Of a stretch of DNA of 64,000 bases, positions 10,120 to 22,980 are shown piece after piece (positions within the stretch are counted from its first letter, which is position 1; the number at the start of each line of letters is the position of its first letter). This DNA comes from Quercus robur (taxonomy: Eukaryota > Streptophyta > Magnoliopsida > Fagales > Fagaceae). The position numbers and the translations under genes are program-made. The stretch lies in assembly GCF_932294415.1 (NCBI RefSeq), contig NC_065535.1:68937362-69001361 (forward strand), in the 5' to 3' direction. The notes beneath the pieces were generated by a model. It worked only from the letters and a program-made list of their open reading frames with translations, ran no database searches and was not told the DNA's origin.

Positions 10120-11173
10120 TACTTGGTTTCCCCATAGGCTTGAGTCCGAGGACCATGCAAGGCCTTGGTTCCGTCCAAAACTTATGGTTTTTCTTTTGTG
10201 TACTTGGTTTCCCCATAGGCTTGAGTCCGAGGACCATGCAAGGTCTTGGTTCTGTCCAAAACTTGTGGTTTTTCTTTTATGTACTTGGTTTCCCCATAGG
10301 CTTGAGTCCGAGGACCATGCAAGGCCTTGGTTCTGTCCAAAACTTGTGGTTTTTCTTTTGTGTACTTGGTTTCCCCATAGGCTTGGGTCCGAGGACCATA
10401 CAAGGCCTTGGTTCTGTCCAAAACTTGTGGTTTTTCTTTTGTGTACTTGGTTTCCCCATAGGCTTGGGTCCGAGGACCATACAAGGCCTTGGTTCTGTCC
10501 AAAACTTGTAAGATATCTTTTTTGTACTTGGTTTCCCCATAGGCTTGGGTCCGAGGACCATACAAGGCCTTGGTTCTGTCCAAAACTTGTAAGATATCTT
10601 TTTTGTACTTGGTTTCCCCATAGGCTTGGGTCCGAGGACCATACAAGGCCTTGGTTTTGTCCAAAACTTGTGGTTTTTCTTTTGTGTACTTGGTTTCCCC
10701 ATAGGCTTGGGTCCGAGGACCATACAAGGCTTTGGTTCTGTCCAAAAACTTGTAAGATATCTTTTTTGTACTTGGTTTCCCCATAGGCTTGGGTCCGAGG
10801 ACCATACAAGGCCTTGGTTCTGTCCAAAACTTGTAAGATATCTTTTTTGTACTTGGTTTCCCCATAGGCTTGGGTCCGAGGACCATACAAGGCCTTGGTT
10901 CTGTCCAAAACTTGTAAGATATCTTTTTTGTACTTGGTTTCCCCATAGGCTTGGGTCCGAGGACCATACAAGGCCTTGGTTCTGTCCAAAACTTGTGGTT
11001 TTTCTTTTGTGTACTTGGTTTCCCCATAGGCTTGGGTCCGAGGACCATACAAGGCCTTGGTTCTGTCCAAAACTTGTAAGATATCTTTTTTTTACTTGGT
11101 TTCCCTATAGGCTTGGGTCCGAGGACCATACAAGGCCTTGGTTCTGTCCAAAACTTGTAAGATATCTTTTTAA
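10120..11173. repeat. Tandem array of 13 units of 81 bp
   Basis: Units start at 10120, 10201, 10282, 10363, 10444, 10525, 10606, 10687, 10769, 10850, 10931, 11012 and 11093. Twelve spacings are 81 bp except one of 82. Each contains TACTTGGTTTCCCCATAGGC and TCCGAGGACCAT. Two subtypes differ in the tail: TGTGGTTTTTCTTTTGTG (A) or TGTAAGATATCTTTTTT (B), in the order A A A A B B A B B B A B B. Because 81 is divisible by three, long frames of 27-residue repeats stay open on both strands; these are not called as genes. Confidence 0.95.
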
Positions 11174-11432
11174 GTAATTTTTTCTCTATACTTATTTATT
11201 TTTCGAAGGTTAACCCCTAGGCCAGGGAGGGGAGAGTTGGCTTGAGGCCGGAAGCCCCTAGAGTTGCCCGCGCCGTTAGCAGTGCAAGGCGTAGCCCCTA
11301 GCAGAAGCTTATGTCAGAGTAAAAACTGCACGTCGCCGGAGATGGGAAAAACTCGCGAATCTCTGCTTGCTAGAGAGTTGACTCATGCGCCACCCGTGCC
11401 AACGCGCAAGCCTTCCCACAGACGGCGCCAAT
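11174..11432 (-). other. 5' leader of the retrotransposon with primer-binding site
   Basis: GC-richer DNA between the array and the right LTR. Reading on the minus strand, the primer-binding site starts just after the LTR (plus-strand positions about 11413-11431). Confidence 0.7.
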
Positions 11433-12197
11433 TGTAGGGACACGATTCTCAAACGGCCCAACGATGACGTTGGGCTCGCACATGAAGGATCCCTCACAAT
11501 AAGATTTGTAGAGAGTGGGCTTGAAAGGCTAGCGTTTGGTCACAGGACGTTGGTCCAAACCGGACTTCAGGGAAACTCAGATAAGAAAAGGCTTCAACCT
11601 GGATATCCAAGCCCTACAACTTTGTAACTTGAGGGATTGGACTCCTCGGATCATGTCCGAGGAGCACTAATGTCTTTCTTCGGTTACCCGGCGGTGGGTT
11701 TTTAGTGGTGGTGTACATATATTGTCCAGTCATTCTCATCCCTGGAGTTTTTCCCAGGAAGTGAGATGGGGGATCCCCACTTCGTTACCTTATGTTTCCT
11801 TTTATATTATCCTGCGTTTGCTGTCCTTCGTCCACGTGTAGGGTTAACTTTTCCAGGACTGACATTTGTCCCGTCAGTCTAATCCCAGAATTGGTGGGGA
11901 TGGTAGATAAAGCCTAAGAATCCGGTTCTGTTAGGTGTATAGTCTTATCTGGGAAGGGTAATAAGGGTAACTTTCCCAAGATATTTTAGATCTTCTTACG
12001 GATTTGTTCTTATAGCTCTCTTTTACCCCTTTTGTCAAGGGAGCTTTAGGCTTGCCGAGGACTAAACCGTCCTCGGCTGCATATCTGGGCCATCCTCGGC
12101 CTTATACTTTTAAGCTTGGGCCATAACTTTTTTCAGCTTGTGCCTGCGGGCTCCCCATGAGCAAGTGGGCCTGGCCCATAAACTATTGGGCCCCACA
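11433..12197 (-). repeat. LTR (right copy; 5' LTR in element orientation)
   Basis: Same length (765 bp) and termini as the left copy. It is flanked on the right by TTATT, the probable target duplication. Confidence 0.92.
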
Positions 12198-13682
12198 TTA
12201 TTCATCCAACAAAATTAAGATGTCAAACATGAGAAAAAAAAAATCATGATATTTTGGTGGCATCCATTACCTCTTGCTTTCTTTTAGCATTTATTCTATC
12301 TATAAAAACTCTAGAATCAAACTTGGTATCTAGAAGTTTGGTTCTTCCTATAATAGTACACAAACAATCTTTGATTAGTTCTTTCAAGAGGGACTTCTAT
12401 TTTGATTGATGGGGACATGTAACAAATAAAACTATTTTATTTTATAGTAAAATTATAATAAATCTAACTTATTATAACTAATACTAAATTAAATAAAATA
12501 ATAAATAAACATAGTACTCATATTCAAAACACCTTGTGATCGATCTTCAACCAATTCTACACACGGGCAATGGAAGCCAAAATATGAAAAAAGATAAACA
12601 AACACAAAATATGAAGAAAAAAATATGAAAAACAAAAGTGACTAAGAAAAAGAAATTCATGTAAAAATACCTTGAGGCTTGAGAACGAAGGGTTTGTATA
12701 AATAAAAGAGCAATAACAACAGAAAAATGGTAAACCACATAGTCAAACGTCTTCGGTTTGGTTTAAAATTTATGTGGTAAAATAGTAGAAGGTCAACTAA
12801 TAGTCAATCATCTTTGGTTTCGTTTAAAACTCTTCATGTTACTGAGGAGTAGTTGGTTTAAAACTTAATTTCCATGTTGTTGAATAATATATGGTTTAAA
12901 ACTCTCATTTTGACGTAATAAATAAATTAGTAAAAAAATTATGAGTAAATTGTGGTAAAATATTAGAAGGTTAACAAATGGTCAAAATTTTCAATTTTTA
13001 TATTATATATAGAGATATAGATATAGATTAAGAGGTTTGTAATTTAATAGCATTATTTCATCTCTCACATAAGGGAGCAAATTCAAATTCTCTCTTTCTT
13101 TCTTGTAAGGAAGAAAAAAAATCTTGCTTTTGTTTTTAATGGGAATCTTATTCTTTTTCTCACACTCCTAATAATGGAATATATATATATATATATATAT
13201 TCAAAAGTCTTGTAGTTCAACAGATGCATTTTTAATAAAAACGTTCAAGGTTTAAATCCTCCAACCTTATTATAATCATCAAAATATTATAAAAAAATGG
13301 TATAATGTGAGATACGTAGGGCCAATTATAGCAATTTCATAAGGAATCTATATTCTATAGTCTAGCACTAATCGTAGTTTAAGAATTGAATTTTTTGTTT
13401 GTGTTTTAATATAAAAAACATTTCATTTTTTTAACATGCAGAAAATTTATTCTGCCAATATAAAGTTGTGCACATTTGCCCTCTATACCATAGTAATATA
13501 CGGAACAGATATATATGGTACGGCAATACTCAAATATATATATAGACACACACATATATGGTACGGAATATATACCTGTTTCATTTGATTATAGATTTCA
13601 ATGGCATAAAATACGGAAATGAAAACAAAACATAAATAGTAGTTTTTCTTGTGCAACAGGTTTATATTTCGTACTTCCTAAT
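12198..13682. other. Intergenic stretch, AT-rich
   Basis: Contains short degenerate repeats of a 'CTTYGGTTTSGTTTAAAA' block (12740-12900) and an (AT)n run at about 13181-13200. A 70-bp segment near 13567-13638 recurs at about 14700-14770. No gene seen. Confidence 0.5.
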
Positions 13683-14290
13683 TGTTTTAGGAGTAGTTTT
13701 TCACGTGCTCAAAATATATTGACTAGTTTGGAATAGTAACAAAGTAGATATCATTGAGATTTAGAGTTCTACTTTAAGTACTATAATTTGTCTTTGCTTG
13801 GAGCAGTACTTTGCACGTGGACATAAAGAAGTTGCATGTAATATAAGGACTCATCTTTGCTCACTTGATATCTTATATAAGCAGTGTATTGTAGCAATTG
13901 TAAAATAGAGAGAAGAAAAAGAGAATGAAATAGAGAGATTGGCTGGTGCATATTTGTGAGAGTTCTCTAGTTTAGAATAGGGTGCAAGGTTTTGTCTATT
14001 ATTTGTATTTGTGAGAGAGCTATTGGGTGTGAGTGAAAATATTGATACACCAACTTGTATATCTCCATATTTGATTAGTGGAATTTCTTTGTCATTGCCC
14101 GTGGATGTAGGCCAAAAGCCGAACCACGTAAATCCTTGGTATTTTTTTTGTTTGTGTGTGTTTGTTTATTTTCTAATTTTGGGTTTTCTTCGTTCCTATT
14201 GTTTATTTCTTGGAGATCTTTCTATAGTCATAATATTTTCCCAATCAATATTGAGGTGGGAGTGCTATTCAGAGGCGCTTTCCTACAACA
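13683..14290 (+). mobile_element. Copia-like LTR (solo or partial)
   Basis: About 608 bp from TGTTTTAGG to CCTACAACA, with a TATATAAG box at 13874-13881. It contains a block, CCGTGGATGTAGGCC followed by CCGAACCACGTAAATC, that is common near the 3' end of plant copia LTRs. The TATA position gives plus orientation. No primer-binding site or coding region follows and no clear target duplication is seen. The 97-aa frame (14011-14304) lies within it and is not a gene. Confidence 0.65.
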
Positions 14291-15629
14291 AATTAAGCCT
14301 TTGATATATATAATTTTTTTTTTATAAAATTTTCGATTTCCTTAATTCCTAATCTCACATACACTAGACCAAAGAAAAAAGAGTCTCATCACACGTGCTT
14401 TGATGAGACTAGTTAATTAGTAAATAACCTAACATCTTTTTAGGTCAGTGGCGGCATTATGAATCTTTTTTAGTGTGGTCACTAAAAAATTTAAACTATA
14501 TAAAATTTAATAAACCTATAACTTGAATATTTGCTACAACTGCGAGTAAGGAGAGCAAAATTGTTACAACTGCAAAGCTAAAAAGAGTATAATTGTCATC
14601 ACTATCAATAAGAACTCACAACCACATTATTTTTCTTGATACCATTTTTTAAGGAAAAATAAAATTAGAGATTATTTTAATTGAATAGGTACAAATTTTA
14701 TACCTGTTTCATTTGGTCATAGATTTCAATGGCATAAATACGGAAATGAAAACAAAACATAAATAAACATATGTATGGGTACATTACTTACAAATTCGAA
14801 TAAAAAAATCAAGACTAAAAAAGCTATTATATATTTTAGGTTATTTCTTTTTTGAGTATATTCCAAATTTTGTATAATACTTATGTTATTTTTAATAAGA
14901 TGTTATTAAAATACATCTAATTAAGCCTCTGATATATCTATACTATCTATACTGGACTTTTATATGGGTCAGAAATACTCTTAGACCCTATGTTTAATAG
15001 GGACAAAATTTGAGGACAACATGGTAAAAATATATCTCAAACTTCACGTAAAATGCCTACAAAATAGGACACTCTCCTACTAATCCATGTTTTCAAAACA
15101 AACTTATCCAAAAATTAAAATTAAAAAAAAAAAAAAAAAAAAACTTCTTAGTCCACTTTGATATTTTAATTTAATTTTTTTTTTGTTTTTTGTTTTAATT
15201 TCTGATTTCCTTAATTCCTAATCTCACATACACTAGACAAAGAAAAAAAAAAGAAAAAAAAAAAGAAAAGAAAAAAAAAGAGCATCATCACACGCGCTTT
15301 GATAAGACTAGTTATTTAGTAAATAACCTAACATCTTTTTAGGTCAATGGCAACCTTAGGATTTTTTTTTTATTTTATTTATTGTAGTCACTAAGAAATT
15401 TGAACTATATAAAATCTAATAAAGTGATAACTTGAATATTTGTTACAACTGCGAGTCAAGTTGTTAAGGAGAGCGAAATTGTTGCGATTGCAAAACCAAA
15501 AAAAGTATAATTGTCGTCACTATCAAGGAGAACTCACAACCGCATTATTTTCTTGCTACCATTTTTTAAGGAAAAATGAAATTAGAGATTATTTTTATTA
15601 AATAGGTTGAACAAGTTACAAATTTTATC
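14291..15629. repeat. Tandem segmental duplication
   Basis: Copy 1 (14291 to about 14702) and copy 2 (14918 to about 15629) share AATTAAGCCTYTGATATAT, CCTTAATTCCTAATCTCACA, AACCTAACATCTTTTTAGGT and a shared end 'GAAATTAGAGATTATTTT' (one base differs in copy 1). Copy 2 carries about 240 bp of extra DNA (14945-15190) ending in A/T homopolymers. No coding content. Confidence 0.75.
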
Positions 15630-15836
15630 TTCTTCTTTTTTTCTTTTTAAATTTTTATAATAGGTTTTTTGTTGAATAATTTGTTCACTTCTTGTTGTTT
15701 GGTCTTGTCTTGTTATTATTTGGTTTATATTTGTTGTTATTTGGGCTAATAGTTATTGTTGTTATTTTTAGCTTCTTTTTTTTTTTTTTTTTTTTTAAGG
15801 GATTAATGATTATGTTTAGGGGGACAGAATTAATTT

Positions 15837-16009
15837 TGGAGTAATGCTACATTTATAAAATTTTTACAATAAATATTATGCAAAAAGCTGTTATTGGTTG
15901 GTAAAGAAATAATATTAGTATTGAGCTCAAATTAGAATGAGTAACAGCTTACCACATTGGATTTGTTGTGAAATTATTATGAAAATGTTGTAAATGTAGT
16001 ATTACTCTT
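15837..16009. mobile_element. Short MITE with inverted ends
   Basis: The left end GAGTAATGCTACATTTA and the inverted right end GAGTAATACTACATTTA match over more than 30 bp, with similar internal blocks around ACAATAAA and ACAACAAA. It belongs to the same broad family as the element at 25047-25231. T-rich tracts follow at 16087-16130. Confidence 0.75.
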
Positions 16010-16216
16010 TTTTTTTTTTAATTCTCAAGTCAGGGTGTTGAACATTTTTATTAGGGTGGATACAATAGGTTAGTTTAGCATATAATTTTTTTTTTTTTTT
16101 TGGCAAGTGTAAATATACCTTTTTTTTTTTTGGCAAGTTAGGGTGCTCCAAGGACCACTGTTTTAGGTTACTACTTTTTTGATTTTTAGTTGTTCTTTTG
16201 AGCAAAATATATAACA

Positions 16217-17412
16217 AGTTAATGAATGAGATGATGATTCATATAATATTCTTTTATTCACTCATTTGGCTCCACAAAAAAATGTCATATTATATTATTA
16301 TAATTTAAAATGATTTTTATTTTTTTGTTTATTTAAAATCTAGTATATAATATATAATACTTGACAATAAGATCTCATCAGTCAAATTATATTAAAAAAA
16401 AAAATCTTAAGAGAGAAAAAATTTAAGATTATAATAACAAATGAAAATATTAATTTTTAATATAAATAGTAAAACGTGAATAAAATATTAATTTTAATAA
16501 TGTCATTGTCGTATATAATGATACATCTTAATAAAATAAAAGATTATATTGCCAATTAAAGAATTTTTGTGTGTATATATTTTTTTAAGATATATAATTA
16601 CAAACTTACTATATTCTACTATATCTGCAGTTTGAACATTTTTCCTCATAAATTTTCAAGCACTTTATGCACAAAGGTGCCAATTAAGCTACCCAACTAT
16701 TGACTATTTTTGTGTGAGTATATTGTCAATGGTGTCGGTGTGGCAAGAATATGATTGGTAATACTTAAACAACATAATAAATGAATGTTTGAATAAATTT
16801 TTTCTAATTGATAACATGTAATCATGTAATGCTTACATTGTAAAATTTGTAGTATATCTAGCACTGTTCAGGTGAATTAGTCATATTAAAATAAGAATAA
16901 TGAGTTTTAAATTTAAAAAATAATAATAATATAGAATATTAACTAAATTGATGGTTACTAAATTAAATATTATTTAAGAATTTTTTTAAAAAAAATATAA
17001 AAGGATTCATTTAAAATTTTGGCAGACAGTATTCATGATACTGACCAAAAAGACCATTTGGTATCAATTTTGATCCATGAATATTCTTAGGAACATTTGC
17101 CTTTTTCCGTTTCTTTTTGACCCAATTTACGCAAGAAAACAAACAAACAAACAATTCAAATTTTAGAATCATGATGTGAGGCAGGTCCTGCTTTGGATGT
17201 TTTCCTATTGACATTTGTTCCCGAGTCCTGACGCCATAGAGCTTGTCTTAAGACCAAAGGGAGAACAAGTGGTCCTTTATGTATTTTATTTAATAATAAT
17301 TTTATTAACAAAAACTACTTTTTTTGAATAGTGGAATTATAAAAAGGTTTGAGCATGAAACTATCTTTATCTAGAACCTCCATAACAGAAAGAAACGGAT
17401 TGAAGATGAGAA
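16217..17412. other. Intergenic stretch, strongly AT-rich
   Basis: Long A/T-rich tracts and no convincing coding signal. The 67-residue minus-strand frame at 17011-17214 has no recognisable motif. Confidence 0.5.
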
Positions 17413-18500
17413 TTAGCCTAGACTAATAAACAAAAGCAGTCCATTGGGCAAGGAGATGAACAAGGACATTGATCTCTCTCTATTTACAAAAGAAAATGAA
17501 AAATTTGCAAAATTTTTAGCTAAATACAGAATATCATCAGATATGAGCTTTATACTAAAATGAGGGACATATTCTAAGTTCTTCAAGGGCTCAATAACAT
17601 TTAGAGCATCACCTTTCAAGATTATATTTCAGTAATCTTCCCTAGCAGCACACCTTATGGCACACCATCAAGCTACTTTGGCTTCCCCTAGCAAAGAATT
17701 CCCTTGCTCCAATTGTTCATTCCACACCAACGGAAGCTTTCTTAAGTCATCTCTACCCACTACTGCAACAGAAGTTTTCTCTTCCTTGATTGCTGCATCA
17801 AAGTTAATTGTTTGGAGGAGGCTGTCAAATATCAATTTTGGGTGGTCTCCTTGGTAATTCACTCCAAGCTTGTTTATGCCCTTCAAAGACACACCTCATT
17901 TGTCTAGCAAGCTCAATTGGATTGCTTTTAGATCCCTCCACCCTGGCTTTGTTCTTGGAAACCGTATTTGATCACAAATAATTAAGGTATACAATTGATA
18001 GCCTATGGCAGAAGCATCATCCAACCCCAAACTAGTTTTTGGGTTGAGAATAATCTTAACCCAATCTATAATAGATATATTTGGCAAATTACTCAAGTTT
18101 GTAGGCAATGGGGGCAATCAACCAAATTTGTGCAACCCAATCACATTGAAGGAACAAATGCTCTAAAGATTTTGAAGCATTATTACACAAATAACAATTT
18201 AGTGAGGGAATGGGGATCCTGTTGTTAAGGATATTCCAACTTGTTTTTCATAAAAGGTTTTTGAGTCTAACATTGCTTTAATTTTCCATTCCAATCCTTA
18301 GGCTGCAATAAAGTGTGAGCTTGAATATTTGAGCTTTTAATGGCTCTGTAGGCTAATTTCACGGAGAACTCCCTAGAGGAGGACAAACACCAAAAGACTT
18401 GGTCATGCAATAGCTGATCAGATAGGTGGATATTAAGAATCCTATTCACCATTGCTGGCTCAAACAAATTAGACAGTTTCCCTATATCCTATATCCTATA
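17413..18500 (-). mobile_element. LINE (L1-type) 3' fragment with zf-RVT and RNase H remnants
   Basis: Minus-strand fragments appear in the order expected for a plant LINE ORF2 C-terminus. A zf-RVT-like piece containing SSSREFSVKLAYRAIKSS is at about 18467-18267. A linker with ISIIDWVKIILNPK is at 18117-17896. An RNase H N-half containing INFDAAIKEEKTSVAVVGRD and GEAKVA (17892-17668) and a C-half with GDALNVIEPLKNLEYVPHFS (17619-17413) follow. The FDAA Asp, GEAK Glu and GDAL Asp match RNase H catalytic positions. The reading frame shifts several times and the 5' part (endonuclease, RT) is absent, so this is a dead 5'-truncated copy. Confidence 0.8.
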
Positions 18501-19614
18501 TCCTATTGCCTGGTGTCTTGGTCAATTAGATCTGCAACTAGATGAGCATTGTCAATAATTCCACTTCTGACTTGGGAATGAAACCTGTTTCATTGGGAAT
18601 CTATGGATCTTCCCAATTTTATGATTCATTTGATTTAATATGGGTGTATGATTCTATAAATCGCCACATAAGAGGTTGGAAAATATTCATCCAAATCAAC
18701 TTGGATGAATACTTTGTTTAAGATAAAATCTTTTTTACAAAATTTTTTCTCAAACTAGTTTTGAGGAATCTCCTCCAACTGATTATGTGGGGAGTTTATA
18801 AGACCATCAACTTGTATTAAATCATACAATTTATCAAATTATTTAAACAAGTCATATGACTATTTAAATAGATTATGTGACTAAAAGTATATGTATTTTT
18901 TTGAGTTGTCATGTAATGGATTGGAGAAACTTTCCTTTAAAAATTGTGTTCATAGTTTCTCAAGAAATTATTTCTATACTTATTTAAAATTCCATTCCAC
19001 CCTTCAAAAAATTATAGGTTAAAATTTAATTTAGTTAGTTGAATATTACCTCAATTGTCAAATTAGTACACAAGACTCATTTTTGTCAATTTGGTCTCTT
19101 ATTTTGTAAAAACTTGTCATATTATCTAAATTAATTTGTTAGCATACACGCCATCATAACATATTTTTATTAAAGATTTAACCTAAAACATTCATGAACA
19201 TATAATTATGTTTGAACTTAGCTCATTTAATAATCAAGTATAAACTTGTTTTGAACTTGACTTATTAAACAAATAGACGTAAACAAGACTTTTTAGAACC
19301 AAGTTTAAATTGTTCATAATTAGCTAAGTTCACTTACACCCCTAACCCAACCTAAATGTCAAGATGAGATTCTACACAAGACAGATTTCATAGCCACAAC
19401 GTGTTTACTATGCGCCTTTGATAAAGTTATGAAATCAACTCAACTCCTCCCAAATTTGCTTGAAACAAAGTCATGTCCTATTAAAATAAAACATTGGTCC
19501 CATTCCAATTTATTATTACCTTTGCGAATATTGTGGTAAGTGGTAACTCCACTAATATAATCATGAATTTTGCTTTTGCAAATAATAAGTGTGGGGGCAG
19601 TTAATCAGAGGTAC
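18501..19614. other. Intergenic stretch
   Basis: AT-rich DNA with a triple CCTATAT run near 18481-18505. Nothing gene-like recognised. Confidence 0.45.
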
Positions 19615-20394
19615 TGTTAGGACTGTACTAATTGGACGTATGGCCCAATCCGAGGACATTAGACCATCCGAGGAAGTCCAGATATGATTATAAGGAGAAC
19701 GGAGTAAAGAGAAAAGTAGAGATAATATGAGATAAGTCCAACGAGTGTCTGAGAATAAAAGTCATCTCGGCAACAAGTGTCCGAGGTCAGTAAGAGTGTC
19801 ATATCATCATGGATTTTCTTCAAAGTTACATCACCACTAAGAGTTAGACATTGGACAAGGGATAAGAAAGGAGAAGGACAACAAATATCTTCAAAAAGCC
19901 GCTATCTCTGTATTAAATGACTCACAATCAACTATCTGACCGCATTAATGTGGAGGTGATGCCTGAACAGTGGTCAAACAGCCTTACAACTACTAGTTGA
20001 TGGTTCTAGGAGGTGTTGGATGGGATAATAAGGAATTCCCTAAATCTAACCAACATGTGTGTGGTAGAGATGATACGAAGATTGTAGTATATAGCATGGG
20101 AAGATATACTAAAAAAGGGGAGGGGTGAAGAAAAAAGCAATTTTGATGATAAGACTGTAAACTCTTGTAAAACTCTGTGGATGTACAAGATAATATAATA
20201 TAAGCTTCTCAGGCCATTCCAAGGACAGATTTTTTTATCTTACTTGTGTTTAGTAGCCTTAAATTAGCAAATTTTATCGTTTTTCTTCTAGAGTAGATCT
20301 AGTTCTTTTATTCACGCTCTATAAATTTATTGTTTGGACTTCTTGGGTTAAAACCCAATCTTATATTAGGTCCAATCCAATTTCAGTCCTTACA
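19615..20394. mobile_element. Probable solo LTR with TCCGAGGA motifs
   Basis: A 780-bp segment has matched ends TGTTAGGACTG and CAGTCCTTACA (inverted, TG...CA). It contains 'GGCCCAATCCGAGGAC' and 'CATCCGAGGAAGTCC', the same motif seen in the large element and in the solo LTR at 58661-59336. No convincing 5-bp target duplication was found, so ends or history may be more complex. Orientation is not fixed. Confidence 0.55.
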
Positions 20395-20912
20395 ATAAGT
20401 ATAACTTTGATTTGTGGGGGAGATAGATCAAACCTGCAACATGGGAGAGAAGCCCATTTATGGGAAAATTAAGCAACCAAGACCGGATCTCATCCATTAT
20501 TTCAAAGTAGGCATTGCTTAGAACTTAAATGGTACCTAAATTCTACAGCTCTCTTATCTTTTTCTTTTAACTTTTTTTTTTTCCATTTCTTGTTTTACGC
20601 ATTGCTTATTATATTCATGCCTTTACTATGCTACAACTTACAAGCCATATGGAACAAGTAAAAAAAAAAAAACTAAACAAGAAAACCTAATTTAGACACT
20701 CAAAAGAAGGAGAAATTATACCATCCTCATAGTGGACCACATTACTTGTCATTCATTCCACTAAAAAATTCCAACCTATTTAAAATTTCTAATTCAACAA
20801 TTCTAAACAAGTGAGAGCTTTTTAGAGGAATGATAGACAAGTGACACGATTTACCATGAGAACTATATAACGATGCCCTCCAACTGATATTATGTCCAAA
20901 AGTCTACACTTC

Positions 20913-22946
20913 TCAACTTCTCTTCACGAATCTACCCTGCAAAGATACAAATTATAAGGAAAAAAAAATGATAGAAATGACTCAGGCAAATATAGACAAG
21001 ATTTAAAACATACAAGAACAGTAAATAGTCCATCTTTTCTTGACATCATTTTATAGTAACAATCTTCAAACTTTTTTTTTTTTTACCTTTTATGTTTCTT
21101 TTCAACCCAAAAAAAAAAAAAAAAAAAAGAGTGGTATTAAGAATTGTTTATATTTTTGCTTATTTTATTTTATTTTGAGTCAATTGTAGAAAATCACCCT
21201 AAACTATGGAGGCACTTGCACTCTCCAATCTCCACCCCAGTTGTAACAATTGCACCCCCAATTAACCATTAAAATTAAGGATCACATGAAAATCACATAA
21301 CATAAAATTTCAATACATTAGCTAATCCTGAAGCAACAAAAAGAAAAGAGCATTCCCACTTTCCCAATAGAAAGTTAACAAACTCCTACCGACGTAGGAA
21401 AATGACAAAAGAGACCTAGTATACTTTAAAGTTTAAAGAATCAGTCTAGCACCTAGAAAATAAAAGGCGTCAAATTCTCAATTTATTTCAGTCATTGTCA
21501 CACATTTTCACCACGCTATTATTCACGTGGCAACTCATTCATTCATATTTAATATTTTACACAAAATGATTATAAATACTTAATGTGCTTGTACCATGCT
21601 AAAACGGTAAAACCTAAAGCCCCCACCTATCTATTTTTGCCTTCCGTTCTCTTACTTTTACACCGTTGAGAAGAATAGACAAAAATAAAGGGTCGAATAT
21701 GATAGATTTTTTAAAAGCAATCAAGGTAGTGAAATTTGCGTAACTTTATGTCCTTAGATGAATCTCATACTATGATGGTTAGTAACTTTGAATTTGATTG
21801 TTTTTGTTTATTAATTTTAATAATATGAAAAATTCATTTGTAGTTAACTAAGTTTATGAAAAATTCTAGGCTTAATAATGGGTTCGGATTGAATTTTATA
21901 CGAACTCGTATTGAGGTAGATTTTACAATTACAATTGCTTACAATTGTCTTATTTATTTTATCATTAATACTGATCAATATTTTTTATTTATTTTATTTT
22001 ATTACTACTGTCTTCTAATCGCGTCCCCCTAAACCAAAATCTTGGCACCACCATCAATTACAAGGATAATATCATAATACATGAAAATCAAAATTTTATA
22101 GTCATGTGACTTGTCAAGTGATCGTTAATTTTAACATTCAATTAGGCTGTGCGATGCTATTTATAAACTATAAAGCTTGTCTGGATTATGTCAGTCCCTT
22201 CCTTACTAATATTTATTACTTGCCCCCCTGGAAATTATTTATTAAATCTGTATTCACCAGAGTAATATTTACCATTTGCATCAAATAAGAAAAGTAAATA
22301 AATCAATCCAATTACACACGATGGTTGTTTAGCTGTTTATACTTTATACCCAGAGCAAACTGTTACTACTTGTCACGAATGAAGACGATAAAACAAAATA
22401 AGATAAAATAAAATGTAGTTGTCAAAAATCAAGGGCCACGTTAATTAAGAACGTCATTGTTTAGACTAGTCATAAACAGGGGTAGTTTTGAAATCAAATT
22501 AATTTCGGTAGCCGCCGGGAATTGAATTTGAAAAATAAACACAATATTTTTCTTTTTATTGTAATTTTTTTGAAGAGATTTTTTTTTTTTTTTAGAAGGA
22601 TTTTTGGAGGGAAAATTGTCCCTACAGGAATCCTAGAAATTGCACAAACTTTGTTTTATTGAATTATGTATAAAATCTTAAAGAGACTTCGACTAAAGGA
22701 GAATGTATTTGGTATCAAATGATACTATGTTAGTGGTATCAAAATTTAATAAGTGTGGGACATATTAACAAAAAATAACTAAACCACATAATATCATTTG
22801 ATACAAAATACTTTTTTCCACTAGAGAGAGGGAGACTTTCAAGGTCCAAGTGTTGGTATCAACAATTGTGAAAATTATTATGTCTGTAACATTGCTCTTT
22901 CAATTTAACATAGAAGAATTAAGGCTCTTGTAGTATACCCAGAAAC

Positions 22947-22980
<34 letters not shown>

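Larger units (their letters stand above)
6613..12197 (-). mobile_element. Young non-autonomous LTR retrotransposon (LARD-like)
   Basis: Two 765-bp LTRs (6613-7377 and 11433-12197) flank 4,055 bp. They differ at only 9 positions, about 98.8% identity, so insertion is recent: roughly half a million years at 1.3e-8 substitutions/site/year, or a few million at slower tree rates. Flanks are GTATT and TTATT, a 5-bp duplication with one difference. On the minus strand the right LTR is followed within two bases by TGGCGCCGTCTGTGGGAA, a typical plant gypsy-type primer-binding site. The polypurine tract GAGGGGCTAT abuts the other LTR. The minus strand of the LTR has a TATAAAAG box (near 6979-6988 in the left copy). 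No gag, protease, RT, RNase H or integrase signature is seen, so it looks whole in structure but non-autonomous. Confidence 0.9.

Noticed and set aside
10120-11173. CRISPR-like array
   Set aside because: The whole 81-bp unit repeats with no unique spacers, the locus is eukaryotic, and the array lies inside a retrotransposon.
9988-11177. Long open frames (up to 360 residues) on both strands over the 81-bp array
   Set aside because: The period is a multiple of three, so frames stay open automatically. Several frames on both strands are equally open and the products are simple repeats of a 27-residue unit.
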